64,000 bases of DNA, taken from NCBI RefSeq assembly GCF_021065005.1, contig NZ_CP069247.1, positions 372,001 through 436,000 of the forward strand. The letters run 5' to 3'. The stretch is from Candidatus Gromoviella agglomerans. GTDB lineage: Bacteria > Pseudomonadota > Alphaproteobacteria > CAJXXZ01 > G021065005. Below are positions 10,306 to 19,699 of the stretch, piece after piece. The notes under the pieces were generated by a model that was not told where the DNA came from, did no database searches, and saw nothing but the letters and a program-made list of their open reading frames with translations. Position numbers and translations under genes: made by a program. Positions within the stretch are counted from its first letter, which is position 1. Every line of letters starts with the position of its first letter.

Positions 10306-11148
10306 CTGAACAGAATTGCCATTATATCCAAAATTGTTGCAAGCAGTATATACGCTCTTAGCAACATTTTAGTAAAATTGATATTTACTTCTGGCATTGA
10401 TAATTCTTTGTTTTTAAGCAACACACTATCCGTAATCATTTCTTTTGTGATTGTAAGGATACGCTCAGTATCTCTAAAAAGCCCTTATATGGTAATACAC
10501 TTCACTCGTGCAATTGCCTATGCTTTCGGCTCAGTAATGTGGTTTATATCTATTACAAAATTACCTTTGAGTGTGGTTATGACAATTGGATCAACTAGTA
10601 CAATATGGAATATACTGGCAAGTATGTTGTTTTTAAACGAGAAATTCACATTACCAAAATTCACTGCAGTATCAATTGGAATATTTGGTTCTATAATGAT
10701 GATCTTTCATAAGATGAGTTTTTGTATCACTATTAATTTTTATCTGTTCAGTCCTATTCTGGCAAATATTTGCTATGCTATGTGTAATGTTTTAGCAAAA
10801 AAAATGAAGAATGAGAATGAAAATATCATGACTTTTTACATGTTATTATTTTCTTTACCAATAATAGGAATATTCATAGGATATGATTGCTCAAAAATTT
10901 TCCACATCAATCTTATTTCACTTTTGATACTCTTTCAGGCAATTTTGAGTGTAACTTCTTATTACTTTACTAATAAAGCAGTAAAATTTGCAGGCTTAAT
11001 ATATCTAGTGCCATTTGGCTTAGTAAGACCATTAATCGGATACGTAGTAGGAGTAATATTTTTTAAAGAGAATATCAATATTGTACAAATACTAGGAAGT
11101 ATTTTAATTTTTTCTTCTTGTTTAATTGCCGCAAAATCAACTGAATGA
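10306..11148 (+). CDS. DMT-superfamily (EamA) transporter paralogue with no normal start codon
   Basis: Similar along its whole length to the gene at 9159 (for example VVMTIGSTSTIWNILASMLFLNEK and IYLVPFGLVRPLIGY). The homologous N-terminus (LNRIAIISKIVASSIYAL) is present in frame, but the codon matching the neighbour's ATG is CTG at 10306. No ATG, GTG or TTG lies between the upstream stop at 10276 and that position; the first is a TTG at 10378, inside the first membrane repeat. Either CTG or another rare codon is used, or initiation is damaged. The rest of the frame is uninterrupted, so it may still be expressed. Confidence 0.7.
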   Translation: MNRIAIISKIVASSIYALSNILVKLIFTSGIDNSLFLSNTLSVIISFVIVRIRSVSLKSPYMVIHFTRAIAYAFGSVMWFISITKLPLSVVMTIGSTSTIWNILASMLFLNEKFTLPKFTAVSIGIFGSIMMIFHKMSFCITINFYLFSPILANICYAMCNVLAKKMKNENENIMTFYMLLFSLPIIGIFIGYDCSKIFHINLISLLILFQAILSVTSYYFTNKAVKFAGLIYLVPFGLVRPLIGYVVGVIFFKENINIVQILGSILIFSSCLIAAKSTE

Positions 11149-11269
11149 TTTTTTACTTCAACTGTATCAGACAAAACTTCATATATAAAGGATAAATTAG
11201 CTATAGCATAATCTTAAACATGTTACAAATGAGTTTTTTTAATAAAGTCTTTTCATATAATTTGCAAAA

Positions 11270-11518
11270 TTACTTTTTTCTCGTATTACTAACTAAAATA
11301 TAAGTTGTCAAAAACGAAATAACTAACAAAATCAGAGACACCATAATGTACAATTCATTTTCAAAAATACATTCAATGATAACAATAATAGAAACAATGA
11401 GCACAGACACGTAATCCAACAATATTATTTTGTGCAATACATTTGTCGCTTTATTTAAGCTAGATATATTTATCAAAATCGCAGCGCATAAAATTACACA
11501 AGAAATCCACAATAACAT
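11270..11518 (-). CDS. mrpF: Mrp-type Na+/H+ antiporter subunit F
   Basis: 82 residues with three hydrophobic helices. The central segment NVLHKIILLDYVSVLIVSIIV matches the conserved MrpF/PhaF loop and helix (normally containing a D-R pair). It lies 4 bp downstream of mrpE on the same strand, the usual E-F order. The other Mrp subunits A and C are at 34.5-37.8 kb. The family is membrane-embedded and works only as a multi-subunit complex exchanging Na+ for H+. Confidence 0.75.
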   Translation of the reverse strand: MLLWISCVILCAAILINISSLNKATNVLHKIILLDYVSVLIVSIIVIIECIFENELYIMVSLILLVISFLTTYILVSNTRKK

Positions 11519-11522
11519 ATTT

Positions 11523-11858
11523 TCACCATAATTTAGATATACAATTTTCTAAACCATTTCTGATGCTTAAAATAACAGCTTCTTCATCAGAATTATCTAA
11601 TGCATGAATAGTTATGTTTTTGCCATCAGAGGAAACTGATATCGTGCCTGGAGTCATAGTAATCACATGGAGCAATATAGATATTTTATATTTACTCTGC
11701 AAATTCGTCTTAAACGTAATATACCCACTTGAAAACTTTGATTTTGTGCTAATCGTCATTTGAAGCACTTGAATGCTAGAAATAAATATCTCATAAATCA
11801 ATTGCAGAGCAAAAATCATCCAAAAATAAGGAATTTTTACCACACGAGTTAGTTCCAT
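11523..11858 (-). CDS. mrpE: Mrp-type Na+/H+ antiporter subunit E
   Basis: 111 residues. One or two N-terminal membrane helices are followed by the family's diagnostic segment ILLHVITMTPGTISV and a cytoplasmic end with IHAL, matching the MrpE pattern (LANxITLTPGT...VHxL). It is shorter than the usual 160 residues, chiefly at the N-terminus. It forms a two-gene unit with mrpF. Confidence 0.82.
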   Translation of the reverse strand: MELTRVVKIPYFWMIFALQLIYEIFISSIQVLQMTISTKSKFSSGYITFKTNLQSKYKISILLHVITMTPGTISVSSDGKNITIHALDNSDEEAVILSIRNGLENCISKLW

Positions 11859-11927
11859 ATATTATCGCAAATAAACATTTTTAATTATACAGTTTTTTAA
11901 AACTCCAAACCAATATTTCTCTGATGA

Positions 11928-12293
11928 TTGATTAATTTTTCAATTCCTATCTATCAAAAAACTCTACTAACTGATAGAGTAGCATTAAGGAAATTTTTGA
12001 TATTAAACAGGATGTGGGAATTTTTACTTCATATTCTCATTTTTTTCGGATCAATTTTAATGTTAATGTCTTCTATATCAGCAGCTAAGAATATTCATAG
12101 TTCTGATCTTAATATTTTTCTACATATATTTGGACAAGGTACTTCTTTTGGAATGATGATAATCCTTATCGCAAGTGTATTTTTCAATAAAATGTTCATG
12201 GTGATTTTAGCCATTGCATTGATTATTTTACCGATTTCATCTTCATATATAGCAAAAATTTTGCAGAACAAGCATAAGTTCAATAAATTTTAG
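11928..12293 (+). CDS. Small membrane protein, possibly antiporter subunit G
   Basis: 121 residues with three hydrophobic helices. Its middle part, with GSILMLMSSI then a histidine and IFGQGTSFGMMI, loosely follows MrpG (two helices, then a conserved H and T-G). It lies next to mrpE and mrpF but is divergently transcribed, which is not the normal arrangement. The match is weak; it may be an unrelated membrane protein. Confidence 0.45.
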   Translation: MINFSIPIYQKTLLTDRVALRKFLILNRMWEFLLHILIFFGSILMLMSSISAAKNIHSSDLNIFLHIFGQGTSFGMMIILIASVFFNKMFMVILAIALIILPISSSYIAKILQNKHKFNKF

Positions 12294-12389
12294 ATGATTT
12301 TAGATTCTTAATACCATTTAACCCATCATTTGAATTTATAGTAAAAATCCTGTACATAATTCAAAGCATCGTATATGATTTCGTCGTGT

Positions 12390-12482
12390 GGAGAGATGGC
12401 CGAGTGGTTGAAGGCAACGGTTTGCTAAACCGTCATACGTTTTTTTAGCGTATCGAGGGTTCGAATCCCTCTTTCTCCGCCA
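12390..12482 (+). tRNA. tRNA-Ser (anticodon GCT)
   Basis: Class II cloverleaf with a long variable arm. Acceptor GGAGAGA pairs with TTTCTCC, the anticodon loop is TTGCTAA, and the T arm is gaggg-TTCGAAT-ccctc. The discriminator is G and CCA is encoded. Confidence 0.96.
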
Positions 12483-12732
12483 AAGTAAGATACTGATGGT
12501 AATGTGAATTGACTTCACAATCAAATATGTTTTGAGTTTAGTTTTGATATACTCATTATGTTAACAATTTTGTTGGTTTAATATATAAAAAATGCAATTT
12601 TTTTGTCAAAAGATGATCCATTAAATAAATTATTCTAGGCGCATAAGAGATATTAATTCTTTTTATGATTTATGATATCGTTTCGTTTTAAGTTTCCTCT
12701 TGGAAAATGAAAATTCTTCGCTTTGCGGTTGA

Positions 12733-13094
12733 AAGCTAGTTCGAGATAAAATTCGATCAATTATGCAAAAATCTGGAGATAATCCATCATATAAATCAAT
12801 GAATAGATATGAATTTTTAACAGAACTCAAAAAAAATTAGTTGAAGAATCTCAAGAGGTTTGTACAGCACATGATATAGATGATTTACGTGAAGAGCTAG
12901 CTGATCTTTTGCAAGTAATCACTACTATATGCAATTTTCATGAGTGGACTCTTCAAGAAATCATTGAAATTATGGAAAAAAAAGCTCAAACTAATAGAAA
13001 ATTTGATGACAAAATATACATAGATTATGTTGAAGTTAATGACGATAACTTAAATATCGACTATTACAGAGGAAAATTTCGCGAAATTGAGTAG
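12733..13094 (+). pseudogene. Frameshifted NTP pyrophosphohydrolase of the all-alpha (MazG-like) type
   Basis: Two adjoining frames together encode a recognisable small NTP pyrophosphohydrolase. The first (12733-12840) reads KLVRDKIRSIMQKSGDNPSY; the second, ending at 13094, continues KLVEESQEV...DDLREELADLLQVI...EIMEKKAQTNRKFDDKIY. These match the KLVRDKI, E-x-x-E and EELADLLEV motifs of house-cleaning pyrophosphatases. The join falls in a run of eight A at 12829-12836; a ninth A would restore the frame. There is also no start codon in the first frame, because TGA lies directly before KLVRDKI. Most likely a decaying gene, although polymerase slippage on the A tract could give some product. 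Confidence 0.75.
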
Positions 13095-13250
13095 TTTTTA
13101 GTTAAGCGATAAATATCATATAAAATTTATATCTAAAATTATTTTGTACAAAAAAAACTTTTGTAAATTTCTGTATTAAAGAACTATTCTTTTCAAGAAT
13201 GAGCGATAATTTTCAGGATTCACTACTATTGAGATTGAAAAAACTGTCAT

Positions 13251-14330
13251 TTACAACTGTCTTTCTGTATTTGATAAAAATGATCCTATGCCAACTGAAA
13301 ATAATAGATAAGAACTACCTCCATATGACATAAACGGCAAAGGAACTCCAACAACAGGAATAATTCCAGTAACCATACCGATATTAATGAATATATGGAA
13401 AAATAACAGATTTGCAAATCCCATCATGACTAATTTATGAAAAATGCGAACATTCTTCATAGATAAAAACATAGCAGATATTACAATACACATGTACGAA
13501 ACTACTAAACAAAAACATACCAAAAATCCCCACTCTTCTGCAACAAGTGAAAATATAAAATCTGTACGCTTTTCTGGTAAAAAGTTCAAAATCGACTGAG
13601 TGCCATTAAGAAAACCCTTTCCGTATAAACCTCCAGATCCAATAGCAATTTTTGACTGAGATATTTGATATCCCGCACCTAAAGGATCATTCTCAAATAT
13701 TAAATTCAATATCCTTGCTTTCTGATATGGTTTTAAAAATCGCCAAAGAATAGGAAGAGAAGTCGTCGTCACAATAATCAAAAATATGAAAAAGTTCTTA
13801 TGAAGGCCAGCGAAAATTAAAATACTTCCACCCAATGCAATTAAAATAACTGCAGTACCTAAATCAGGCTGAATTACTACAAGTATGAAAAGTAAAAAAA
13901 CCGCCAACATTGGAGGAATCCACTGTATCCACCGAGTAATTTGCTTTATATCATGAAAGTATCGCGCCATGACGAAAATCACAACCATTTTTGCAAATTC
14001 TGAAGGTTGCAAATTAAACGATCCTATTCTGAGCCAACGAGTAGTACCTCGTCCAGATCCAAAAAATCTCAGCGCAACAAGCAAAATAGCAACTACAAAA
14101 AACATAACATATGCAGAACGATAAAAAAATCCAGTCCCATAAATATACATGTATGAGATAATGCACACACCAAAAAACATAAATATTGATTGCTTATAGG
14201 TAAAAATCATTAAGTTATCCAGTACAGATCCGGAATATATATTTACCAATCCAAAAGCAGAGATTAAGCAAAAAAATAAGAAAATTAACATGTGCAACAA
14301 AAAATGCTTTTTTCTAAAAATATAAAACAC
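13251..14330 (-). CDS. rodA: Peptidoglycan glycosyltransferase RodA (SEDS family)
   Basis: 359 residues with about ten helices. SEDS landmarks are present: NLQPSEFAKMVVIF, GSGGLYGKGFLNGTQ, the catalytic-loop region PEKRTDFIFSLVAEEWGF, and VGVPLPFMSYGGSS near the C-terminus. It polymerises lipid II into glycan strands during side-wall growth, with its partner PBP2 encoded just upstream at 14490. It is the last gene of the mreB-mreC-mreD-mrdA-rodA block. Confidence 0.95.
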   Translation of the reverse strand: MFYIFRKKHFLLHMLIFLFFCLISAFGLVNIYSGSVLDNLMIFTYKQSIFMFFGVCIISYMYIYGTGFFYRSAYVMFFVVAILLVALRFFGSGRGTTRWLRIGSFNLQPSEFAKMVVIFVMARYFHDIKQITRWIQWIPPMLAVFLLFILVVIQPDLGTAVILIALGGSILIFAGLHKNFFIFLIIVTTTSLPILWRFLKPYQKARILNLIFENDPLGAGYQISQSKIAIGSGGLYGKGFLNGTQSILNFLPEKRTDFIFSLVAEEWGFLVCFCLVVSYMCIVISAMFLSMKNVRIFHKLVMMGFANLLFFHIFINIGMVTGIIPVVGVPLPFMSYGGSSYLLFSVGIGSFLSNTERQL

Positions 14331-14489
14331 TGAATGCTACTCACACATCGTTTGATAGTAACATACTTTCTGATGCGAGTATATTAAAGATAAAAGCTTT
14401 TCTGATAATTTTCATATGATTCACAAACATCATCAGGAAATTTTGAAATTTTTTGAAAATTTTATCTGTATAATCATTAATGATTTTAT

Positions 14490-16190
14490 CTAAAGAGATT
14501 TTTCTCCATTTATAATAGAGTTAAATATTTTCGCGCATAGATTTACTGAGAATTTTCCCCATCCACCGTGTTCGACTATAATACACAAAGTGTGATAGAC
14601 ACCGTTTATTTCTCCACTACAAACGGACATCGAGTGATCTTTTTCCCACCAATCATTTGCTTGATTAAGTAATTTTTTTCCTTCACTATCACGTTTCACT
14701 TTAACGACCTGAGTAGTAGTAGTCTTCCCAATCAATTCAATCCCATTAACATAAGATTTGTAGCTAATACCAGTCCCTATAGAGTCATTAAATGCACGAT
14801 ACATTCCACTCAAAACGAGATTCATATCATCTATTCTCACATTAAGCCCAGAAACACTATTAGAACTTCCTTTTATTAAAGTCGGAACTACCGCTTTATT
14901 CGTTACTAATCTCGTCATCATAGTACATAAATGCAGAGCTGTAGTAGAAAAATACCCATGACCTATACTAGCCAAAACCGTATCAGCCAAGTACTTAGCT
15001 TCTCTCTCATCTGGTAATACTCCTGTTTTCAATTCAGGGATCAAATCAAAATCTTGGTTTATTCCAAATTTTCTGAAGAATTCAGACATTCTCTTTATTC
15101 CCACCATTTGTCCAATATTGTAAAAAAAGATATCACATGAGCACGCAATTGCTTCTTCTAAATTGACATAACCATGACCATTTTCTTTCCAACAGTGAAA
15201 TACATGTCCTCCAATAATCATCGATCCAGCACAGTGAAATCTACTATAAGAGTCGATCTTTTCGTAATGAAGAGCAGATAGACCTATGACCATTTTCATG
15301 ATAGAACCTGGCATATACAATCCAGAAAATGCTCGATTAACTAATGGGGAAAGTGGATGCTGAAACAAATTAATTCTATCGGTTTGACAAGATAATAGTT
15401 CATAGTCAAATGAAGGATATGAACAAGCACTCAATATTTCTCCATTTTCATTCATAATCACAGCACATGAAGCAACTGTATTTTTCTTTAATGTATTAAA
15501 AACTATTTCTTGAATATTAGCATCGATCGAAATATTAACGTTTTTTCCTGAAATCGGATATTCAGTATATAGAAATTTCTTAACATTACGACTTGCATCC
15601 ACTTCAAATACATGCTGCCCATCAGTTCCAACTAACTTATCTGACATCATTTTTTCTATTCCAGACTTCGGCTTATTATCTTTATCAATATAACCCAGAA
15701 CGTGAGCGCATTCGTATGGTTTAGTGTAAAATCTCTTATCAACTTGATCGATAAAAATATTTGGCAGCTCAAATTTTCGCTCTTCAATATCTATCATCTC
15801 ATCCCATGTCAACTCACTAGCTAAAACGCACATATAACATGAATGTTTCTTACGAAGAAGCAAAATATCATCAAAAGAATTGATGCGCGATTTTGGTGAA
15901 ATTTTCTTCAATTGTTGAAGAGTATCTTTAATTTTTTGTTCATCTTTTGCAAAAATAATCACTCTAAACAACTTGTCATTACCAGCTAGCATTAATCCAT
16001 TTCTGTCAAAGATCTTGCCTCTTGGATGATTAATTTTTATGCAAGTCACCGAATTATTTCGAGATATCTTTGAAAATTTCTTAAATCCTTTAATTTGCAG
16101 AAAAAATAATCTGTGTATAAGAATTATGAAAAAGATTAACTTGCCAACCAAAAAGATAAAAAGTCTCCTAGAGAAAGAAAACTTACTCAT
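14490..16190 (-). CDS. mrdA: Penicillin-binding protein 2 with an altered KTG motif
   Basis: 566 residues. An N-terminal membrane anchor (about 11-32) and the dimerisation region with RGKIFDRNG are followed by the transpeptidase domain. The catalytic SxxK is SIMK at 296-299 and the second motif is SCD at 351-353, as in PBP2. The third motif, normally K-T/S-G-T, reads KTTTTQ at 489-494, so the conserved glycine is threonine. The codons there are four consecutive ACT triplets. The start overlaps mreD by 4 bp. It should crosslink the peptidoglycan made by RodA, but activity is uncertain because of the changed motif. Confidence 0.93.
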   Translation of the reverse strand: MSKFSFSRRLFIFLVGKLIFFIILIHRLFFLQIKGFKKFSKISRNNSVTCIKINHPRGKIFDRNGLMLAGNDKLFRVIIFAKDEQKIKDTLQQLKKISPKSRINSFDDILLLRKKHSCYMCVLASELTWDEMIDIEERKFELPNIFIDQVDKRFYTKPYECAHVLGYIDKDNKPKSGIEKMMSDKLVGTDGQHVFEVDASRNVKKFLYTEYPISGKNVNISIDANIQEIVFNTLKKNTVASCAVIMNENGEILSACSYPSFDYELLSCQTDRINLFQHPLSPLVNRAFSGLYMPGSIMKMVIGLSALHYEKIDSYSRFHCAGSMIIGGHVFHCWKENGHGYVNLEEAIACSCDIFFYNIGQMVGIKRMSEFFRKFGINQDFDLIPELKTGVLPDEREAKYLADTVLASIGHGYFSTTALHLCTMMTRLVTNKAVVPTLIKGSSNSVSGLNVRIDDMNLVLSGMYRAFNDSIGTGISYKSYVNGIELIGKTTTTQVVKVKRDSEGKKLLNQANDWWEKDHSMSVCSGEINGVYHTLCIIVEHGGWGKFSVNLCAKIFNSIINGEKSL

Positions 16191-16624
16191 ATCAATTTTT
16201 TCCTTTTTCGATTAAACACATGTAAGAAAAAAACATAAAATAACAAATTAGCAAAAAATCCAATCATATATTTTTGAGATCCAATATCATTGGAACAAAA
16301 ATACTGAATAAATATCAATGTTGTATCAAATATAAATTTCAATAACTCGTTACTAATCATAGCTCTTTTAAAGAAAATTGACATAAAAGAACTCAGCAGC
16401 AAAAATATAGATTGCATTTTATTAAAACTACTTAAAAATGATATTGCAAAAATCATATAAAATTTAAATTTTTTTCTTGAAGCTAAGATATAAGAAACAG
16501 TTATCATCGTATTAAATTTTACGAAATTTGAAAATAAAAAAAGGTCGATAAAATACAAAAATACTACAATCAAGTAATCATAAAATCGAGCAAAATTACA
16601 TTTGTAATTGTTATATAAATTCAT
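16187..16624 (-). CDS. mreD: Rod shape-determining protein MreD (by position)
   Basis: 145 residues, strongly hydrophobic, with about four to five membrane helices. MreD sequences are poorly conserved, so the call depends on its place: it overlaps mreC at its start (ATGA) and mrdA at its end, exactly between them as in the standard mreBCD-mrdA-rodA order. It is F- and K-rich, as expected at this GC. Confidence 0.75.
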   Translation of the reverse strand: MNLYNNYKCNFARFYDYLIVVFLYFIDLFLFSNFVKFNTMITVSYILASRKKFKFYMIFAISFLSSFNKMQSIFLLLSSFMSIFFKRAMISNELLKFIFDTTLIFIQYFCSNDIGSQKYMIGFFANLLFYVFFLHVFNRKRKKLI

Positions 16625-17385
16625 AATCGCCGCCTTGTTGAAAAAGCTATAGTTGGCAAAATTACCAAACTTGACACAACATATTTATCAACATTTTCGT
16701 GTTGTATGAGACTATTAACTTTGCCTACAAAAAAACTCTTGTCATCTATTTTTGTTATTACATCCTCTCCGATCTCAAATTTATCATTTGAAGACTTTGA
16801 GTTGATTATGAGCTCTCCACCATTTCCATATGCAATTCCTTCAGAATTACTTAAAAAGCCCTTGATTTTTATTTTAAAATCCTTGTGTGAAATGGATATA
16901 CACCTACAATAACAATCATTAATCGATACTACTCGCCCAACAACTCCATCAACACTGAGAATAAGATCTCCTGATTCAACTCCAATTGTAGATAAAAATA
17001 AAAATTCATTTCCTGGCAAATTAACGACTCTTGCAAAAACAAAAGAATTCTTAAAATCTATGTCATTTTGCTTGAAAAATAAAGCAAGTTTGTTTATCTC
17101 ATCATTGAAATCAGTTTCAGACTTTATATCTATCAATTGCATCTTCAATTTATCGTTTTCTCTTTGTAGAAATTCATTTCTGTATTTTATATACAGTATG
17201 TTTGAACAAAAATAATAGGATTTCTTTATCCATAATGCAAAAAAATCAGAAGGCATAAGCAGGTAATCAAAAATCCATTTAGTATGAGTCAAAACAAAAT
17301 TTTCGCAAACGTTATGAAAAGATATGAATAAAATAGTCACAATCAATTGCAAAAAATCTCCAATTTTATTCTTATTAAAAAACAT
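16621..17385 (-). CDS. mreC: Rod shape-determining protein MreC
   Basis: 254 residues. One N-terminal membrane helix is followed by a coiled coil (about 75-100, NEFLQRENDKLKMQLIDI) and the beta-rich periplasmic domain with VFARVVNLPG, SGDLILSVDGVVGRVVSIND and NSEGIAYGNGGELII. It links MreB to PBP2 in the elongasome. It lies 6 bp downstream of mreB and overlaps mreD. Confidence 0.93.
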   Translation of the reverse strand: MFFNKNKIGDFLQLIVTILFISFHNVCENFVLTHTKWIFDYLLMPSDFFALWIKKSYYFCSNILYIKYRNEFLQRENDKLKMQLIDIKSETDFNDEINKLALFFKQNDIDFKNSFVFARVVNLPGNEFLFLSTIGVESGDLILSVDGVVGRVVSINDCYCRCISISHKDFKIKIKGFLSNSEGIAYGNGGELIINSKSSNDKFEIGEDVITKIDDKSFFVGKVNSLIQHENVDKYVVSSLVILPTIAFSTRRRL

Positions 17386-17391
17386 ATTAAA

Positions 17392-18447
17392 TTAAATTGA
17401 TAATGAACACAAAACACCAGACAATCTATCCATGTCTTCTATAACTTTTCCAGTACCATTAACAACACATAATAATGGATCATCTGCAACTCTAACACTC
17501 AATCCAGTATCTTCTGATACAGCAATACTGATATTTTTTAAGCAAGAACCTCCTCCAGTCAATACAATTCCATTCTCTGATATGTCTGCAGCTAATTCTG
17601 GAGATATATTGCTCAAAACACTTCTAATTCCAGAATTTATATCATTAATACATCCTTTCAAACTTTCAGACAATTCTCTTTGGCTTATCGTTATCTCTTT
17701 TGGAATTCCTCGAAATATATCTCGTCCTTTTACACATATTACATCTTCTTTTTCGTTCTTCAAGATCTTTGCACACCCAATTTCTTTCTTTATCCTCTCA
17801 GATGAGTATTCTCCTATCAAAAGATTAAATTTATCTTTAATATACGATGTTATACTTTCATCCATTTTATCTCCAGCTACTTTTATAGATTGAGAAAAAA
17901 CGATTCCACCCAAAGCAATAACAGCAATCTCAGTTGTACCTCCTCCTATATCAACAACCATGCATCCTTTAGCCTCTACAACATCCAAACCAGCTCCTAT
18001 AGCTGCTGCCATAGGCTCTTCTATCAAAAAAACCTCTTTTGCACCTGCAACAATTACAGCTTCTTGAATAGCTCTTCTGTCCACCAAAGTTGCTCCATAT
18101 GGAATGCATATAACAACTCTTTTTTTTGAGAAAATCCTTCTTCCATAAGCTTTGATTATTGATTTTTTCATAAAATACTCAATCATTTTCTCAGCAACTT
18201 CAAAATCCGCAATAACTCCATCTTTCATTGGCCTTACAGCAATAATTCCACTTGGAGTTCTTCCTATCATCGATTTAGCCTCATATCCGACAGCTAAGAC
18301 CATCTTTTTTTCTTTGTGAGCCGATAAAGCAACTACAGAAGGTTCATCTATAACTATTCCCTTTCCCCTAACATAAACCAAAGTGTTTGCAGTACCAAGA
18401 TCTATACCTATATCGCAAGAAAAAATGTTAAATAAATTCTTGAACAC
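17392..18447 (-). CDS. mreB: Rod shape-determining actin homologue MreB
   Basis: 351 residues, full length. Actin-fold ATP-binding motifs are intact: phosphate 1 IGIDLGTANTLVYV, phosphate 2 MVVDIGGGTTEIAV and the adenosine motif VLTGGGSCLKNI. It polymerises under the inner membrane and positions the elongation machinery. First gene of the five-gene block. A 306-bp non-coding region upstream presumably holds its promoter. Confidence 0.97.
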   Translation of the reverse strand: MFKNLFNIFSCDIGIDLGTANTLVYVRGKGIVIDEPSVVALSAHKEKKMVLAVGYEAKSMIGRTPSGIIAVRPMKDGVIADFEVAEKMIEYFMKKSIIKAYGRRIFSKKRVVICIPYGATLVDRRAIQEAVIVAGAKEVFLIEEPMAAAIGAGLDVVEAKGCMVVDIGGGTTEIAVIALGGIVFSQSIKVAGDKMDESITSYIKDKFNLLIGEYSSERIKKEIGCAKILKNEKEDVICVKGRDIFRGIPKEITISQRELSESLKGCINDINSGIRSVLSNISPELAADISENGIVLTGGGSCLKNISIAVSEDTGLSVRVADDPLLCVVNGTGKVIEDMDRLSGVLCSLSI

Positions 18448-18753
18448 AACAATAAAAAAGCTCTCTTATAAGAGTAACGTTTTTTATACATAAATCAACG
18501 GGATTTTAAAAAAATGCAATCCTTTAACACATTAAAACCATAAATTATTTCGATAAATAGATTTGAATATGATTATGAAAAATAAAATTGCTTTTTTGCA
18601 AAAACAAAAAAGATAATGTACTTTCTTTTTCAATACAGAATAAACTCAAATTACAAATTCTTATATTTTTTTGTAAGATTTTACTACTTTATTACATCAA
18701 AGATGTATATATATTTATTTCACAAAATCAACATCGTTAAAACTTAATTCATT
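18448..18753. other. Intergenic region upstream of mreB
   Basis: A 306-bp AT-rich gap between mreB and the 3' end of parA. It contains no recognisable gene or RNA. It should hold the promoter of the mreB operon, but no confident -35/-10 pair was picked out. Confidence 0.45.
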
Positions 18754-19554
18754 TTAATTACCTCTGTTTAAAAACTCTTTTGAAGCTTCAAAAAAACAGT
18801 CACTAACGAAGTTTTTAGAATCGTATATTACAAGTGGCTTTCCAAATGAAGGAGATTCTGATACTCTCACACTTCTAAAGATTTTGCTTTCATAGACTAA
18901 TCTTCCCAAATGAGATCTAACATCATTTTCTACTTCGAAACTAAGAGAGTTCCTCTTATCAAACATCGTCAGAATTATTCCTTCTATTTCTAAATCTTTG
19001 TTTTTTTCTTCTTTTATTAACTTAGCATTTTGTATCAATCTACTCAATCCTTCAAGTGCATAATACTCAGCCTGAAGAGGAATTATTACTTTTGCAGAAG
19101 CGACCAAAGCATTTAATGATAAAAGACACATCGAAGGAGGGCAATCAATAAAAACATAATCATAAAGAGAGCAAATTTCTCTTATTACATATTTTAAAAA
19201 AAACTCTTTGTAATCAAATTGAACTAAATCTAAGAATGCAGCTGAAAGATCTTGAGAAGAAGGTATTATATCAACATTCTGTATGCAAGTTTTTGAAATG
19301 ACTTGCCTAAAAGAGGATTTTCCGAAAAGAAAATCATGAACACTTGCAGATCTATTTTTTACACCCATTCCAGTAGTTGCATTTGCTTGAGGGTCAAAAT
19401 CGATCAGCAAAACTTTTTTATTCATTAATCCTAAACAAGCTGCAATGTTGATAGAAGTTGTCGTTTTTCCCACACCACCTTTTTGGTTAAAGAAAGAAAA
19501 GACATTTGAACAAACAGGTAAATTTTTACAATCACTCACTAGAAATGTTTTCAT
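18754..19554 (-). CDS. parA: Chromosome-partitioning ATPase ParA (Soj)
   Basis: 266 residues. The deviant Walker A FNQKGGVGKTTTSINIA (about residues 24-39), switch II with DFDPQANATTGMG, and Walker B YVFIDCPPS are intact. ParA moves ParB-parS complexes away from the pole. In most chromosomes parA and parB are adjacent; here parB is about 12.5 kb away at 32.0 kb on the other strand. An N-terminal extension of some 15 residues precedes the first beta strand. It lies next to rho, a common neighbour near alphaproteobacterial origins. Confidence 0.95.
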   Translation of the reverse strand: MKTFLVSDCKNLPVCSNVFSFFNQKGGVGKTTTSINIAACLGLMNKKVLLIDFDPQANATTGMGVKNRSASVHDFLFGKSSFRQVISKTCIQNVDIIPSSQDLSAAFLDLVQFDYKEFFLKYVIREICSLYDYVFIDCPPSMCLLSLNALVASAKVIIPLQAEYYALEGLSRLIQNAKLIKEEKNKDLEIEGIILTMFDKRNSLSFEVENDVRSHLGRLVYESKIFRSVRVSESPSFGKPLVIYDSKNFVSDCFFEASKEFLNRGN

Positions 19555-19699
19555 TCCTTCTCCATTTTATTAACAAATTCTGAAAACTTGCAAAATTAAA
19601 GAGATTTTACAAAAGCTTATCAGTAATTTATAAAAAAAACATGACATATCGAGTTTTTTCTCGAATATTAGATCATTATCCATAGTAATTTCATTTGTT

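Noticed and set aside
12336-12524. Minus-strand frame of 62 codons near 12.4 kb
   Set aside because: It lies across tRNA-Ser(GCT) and simply translates its complement.
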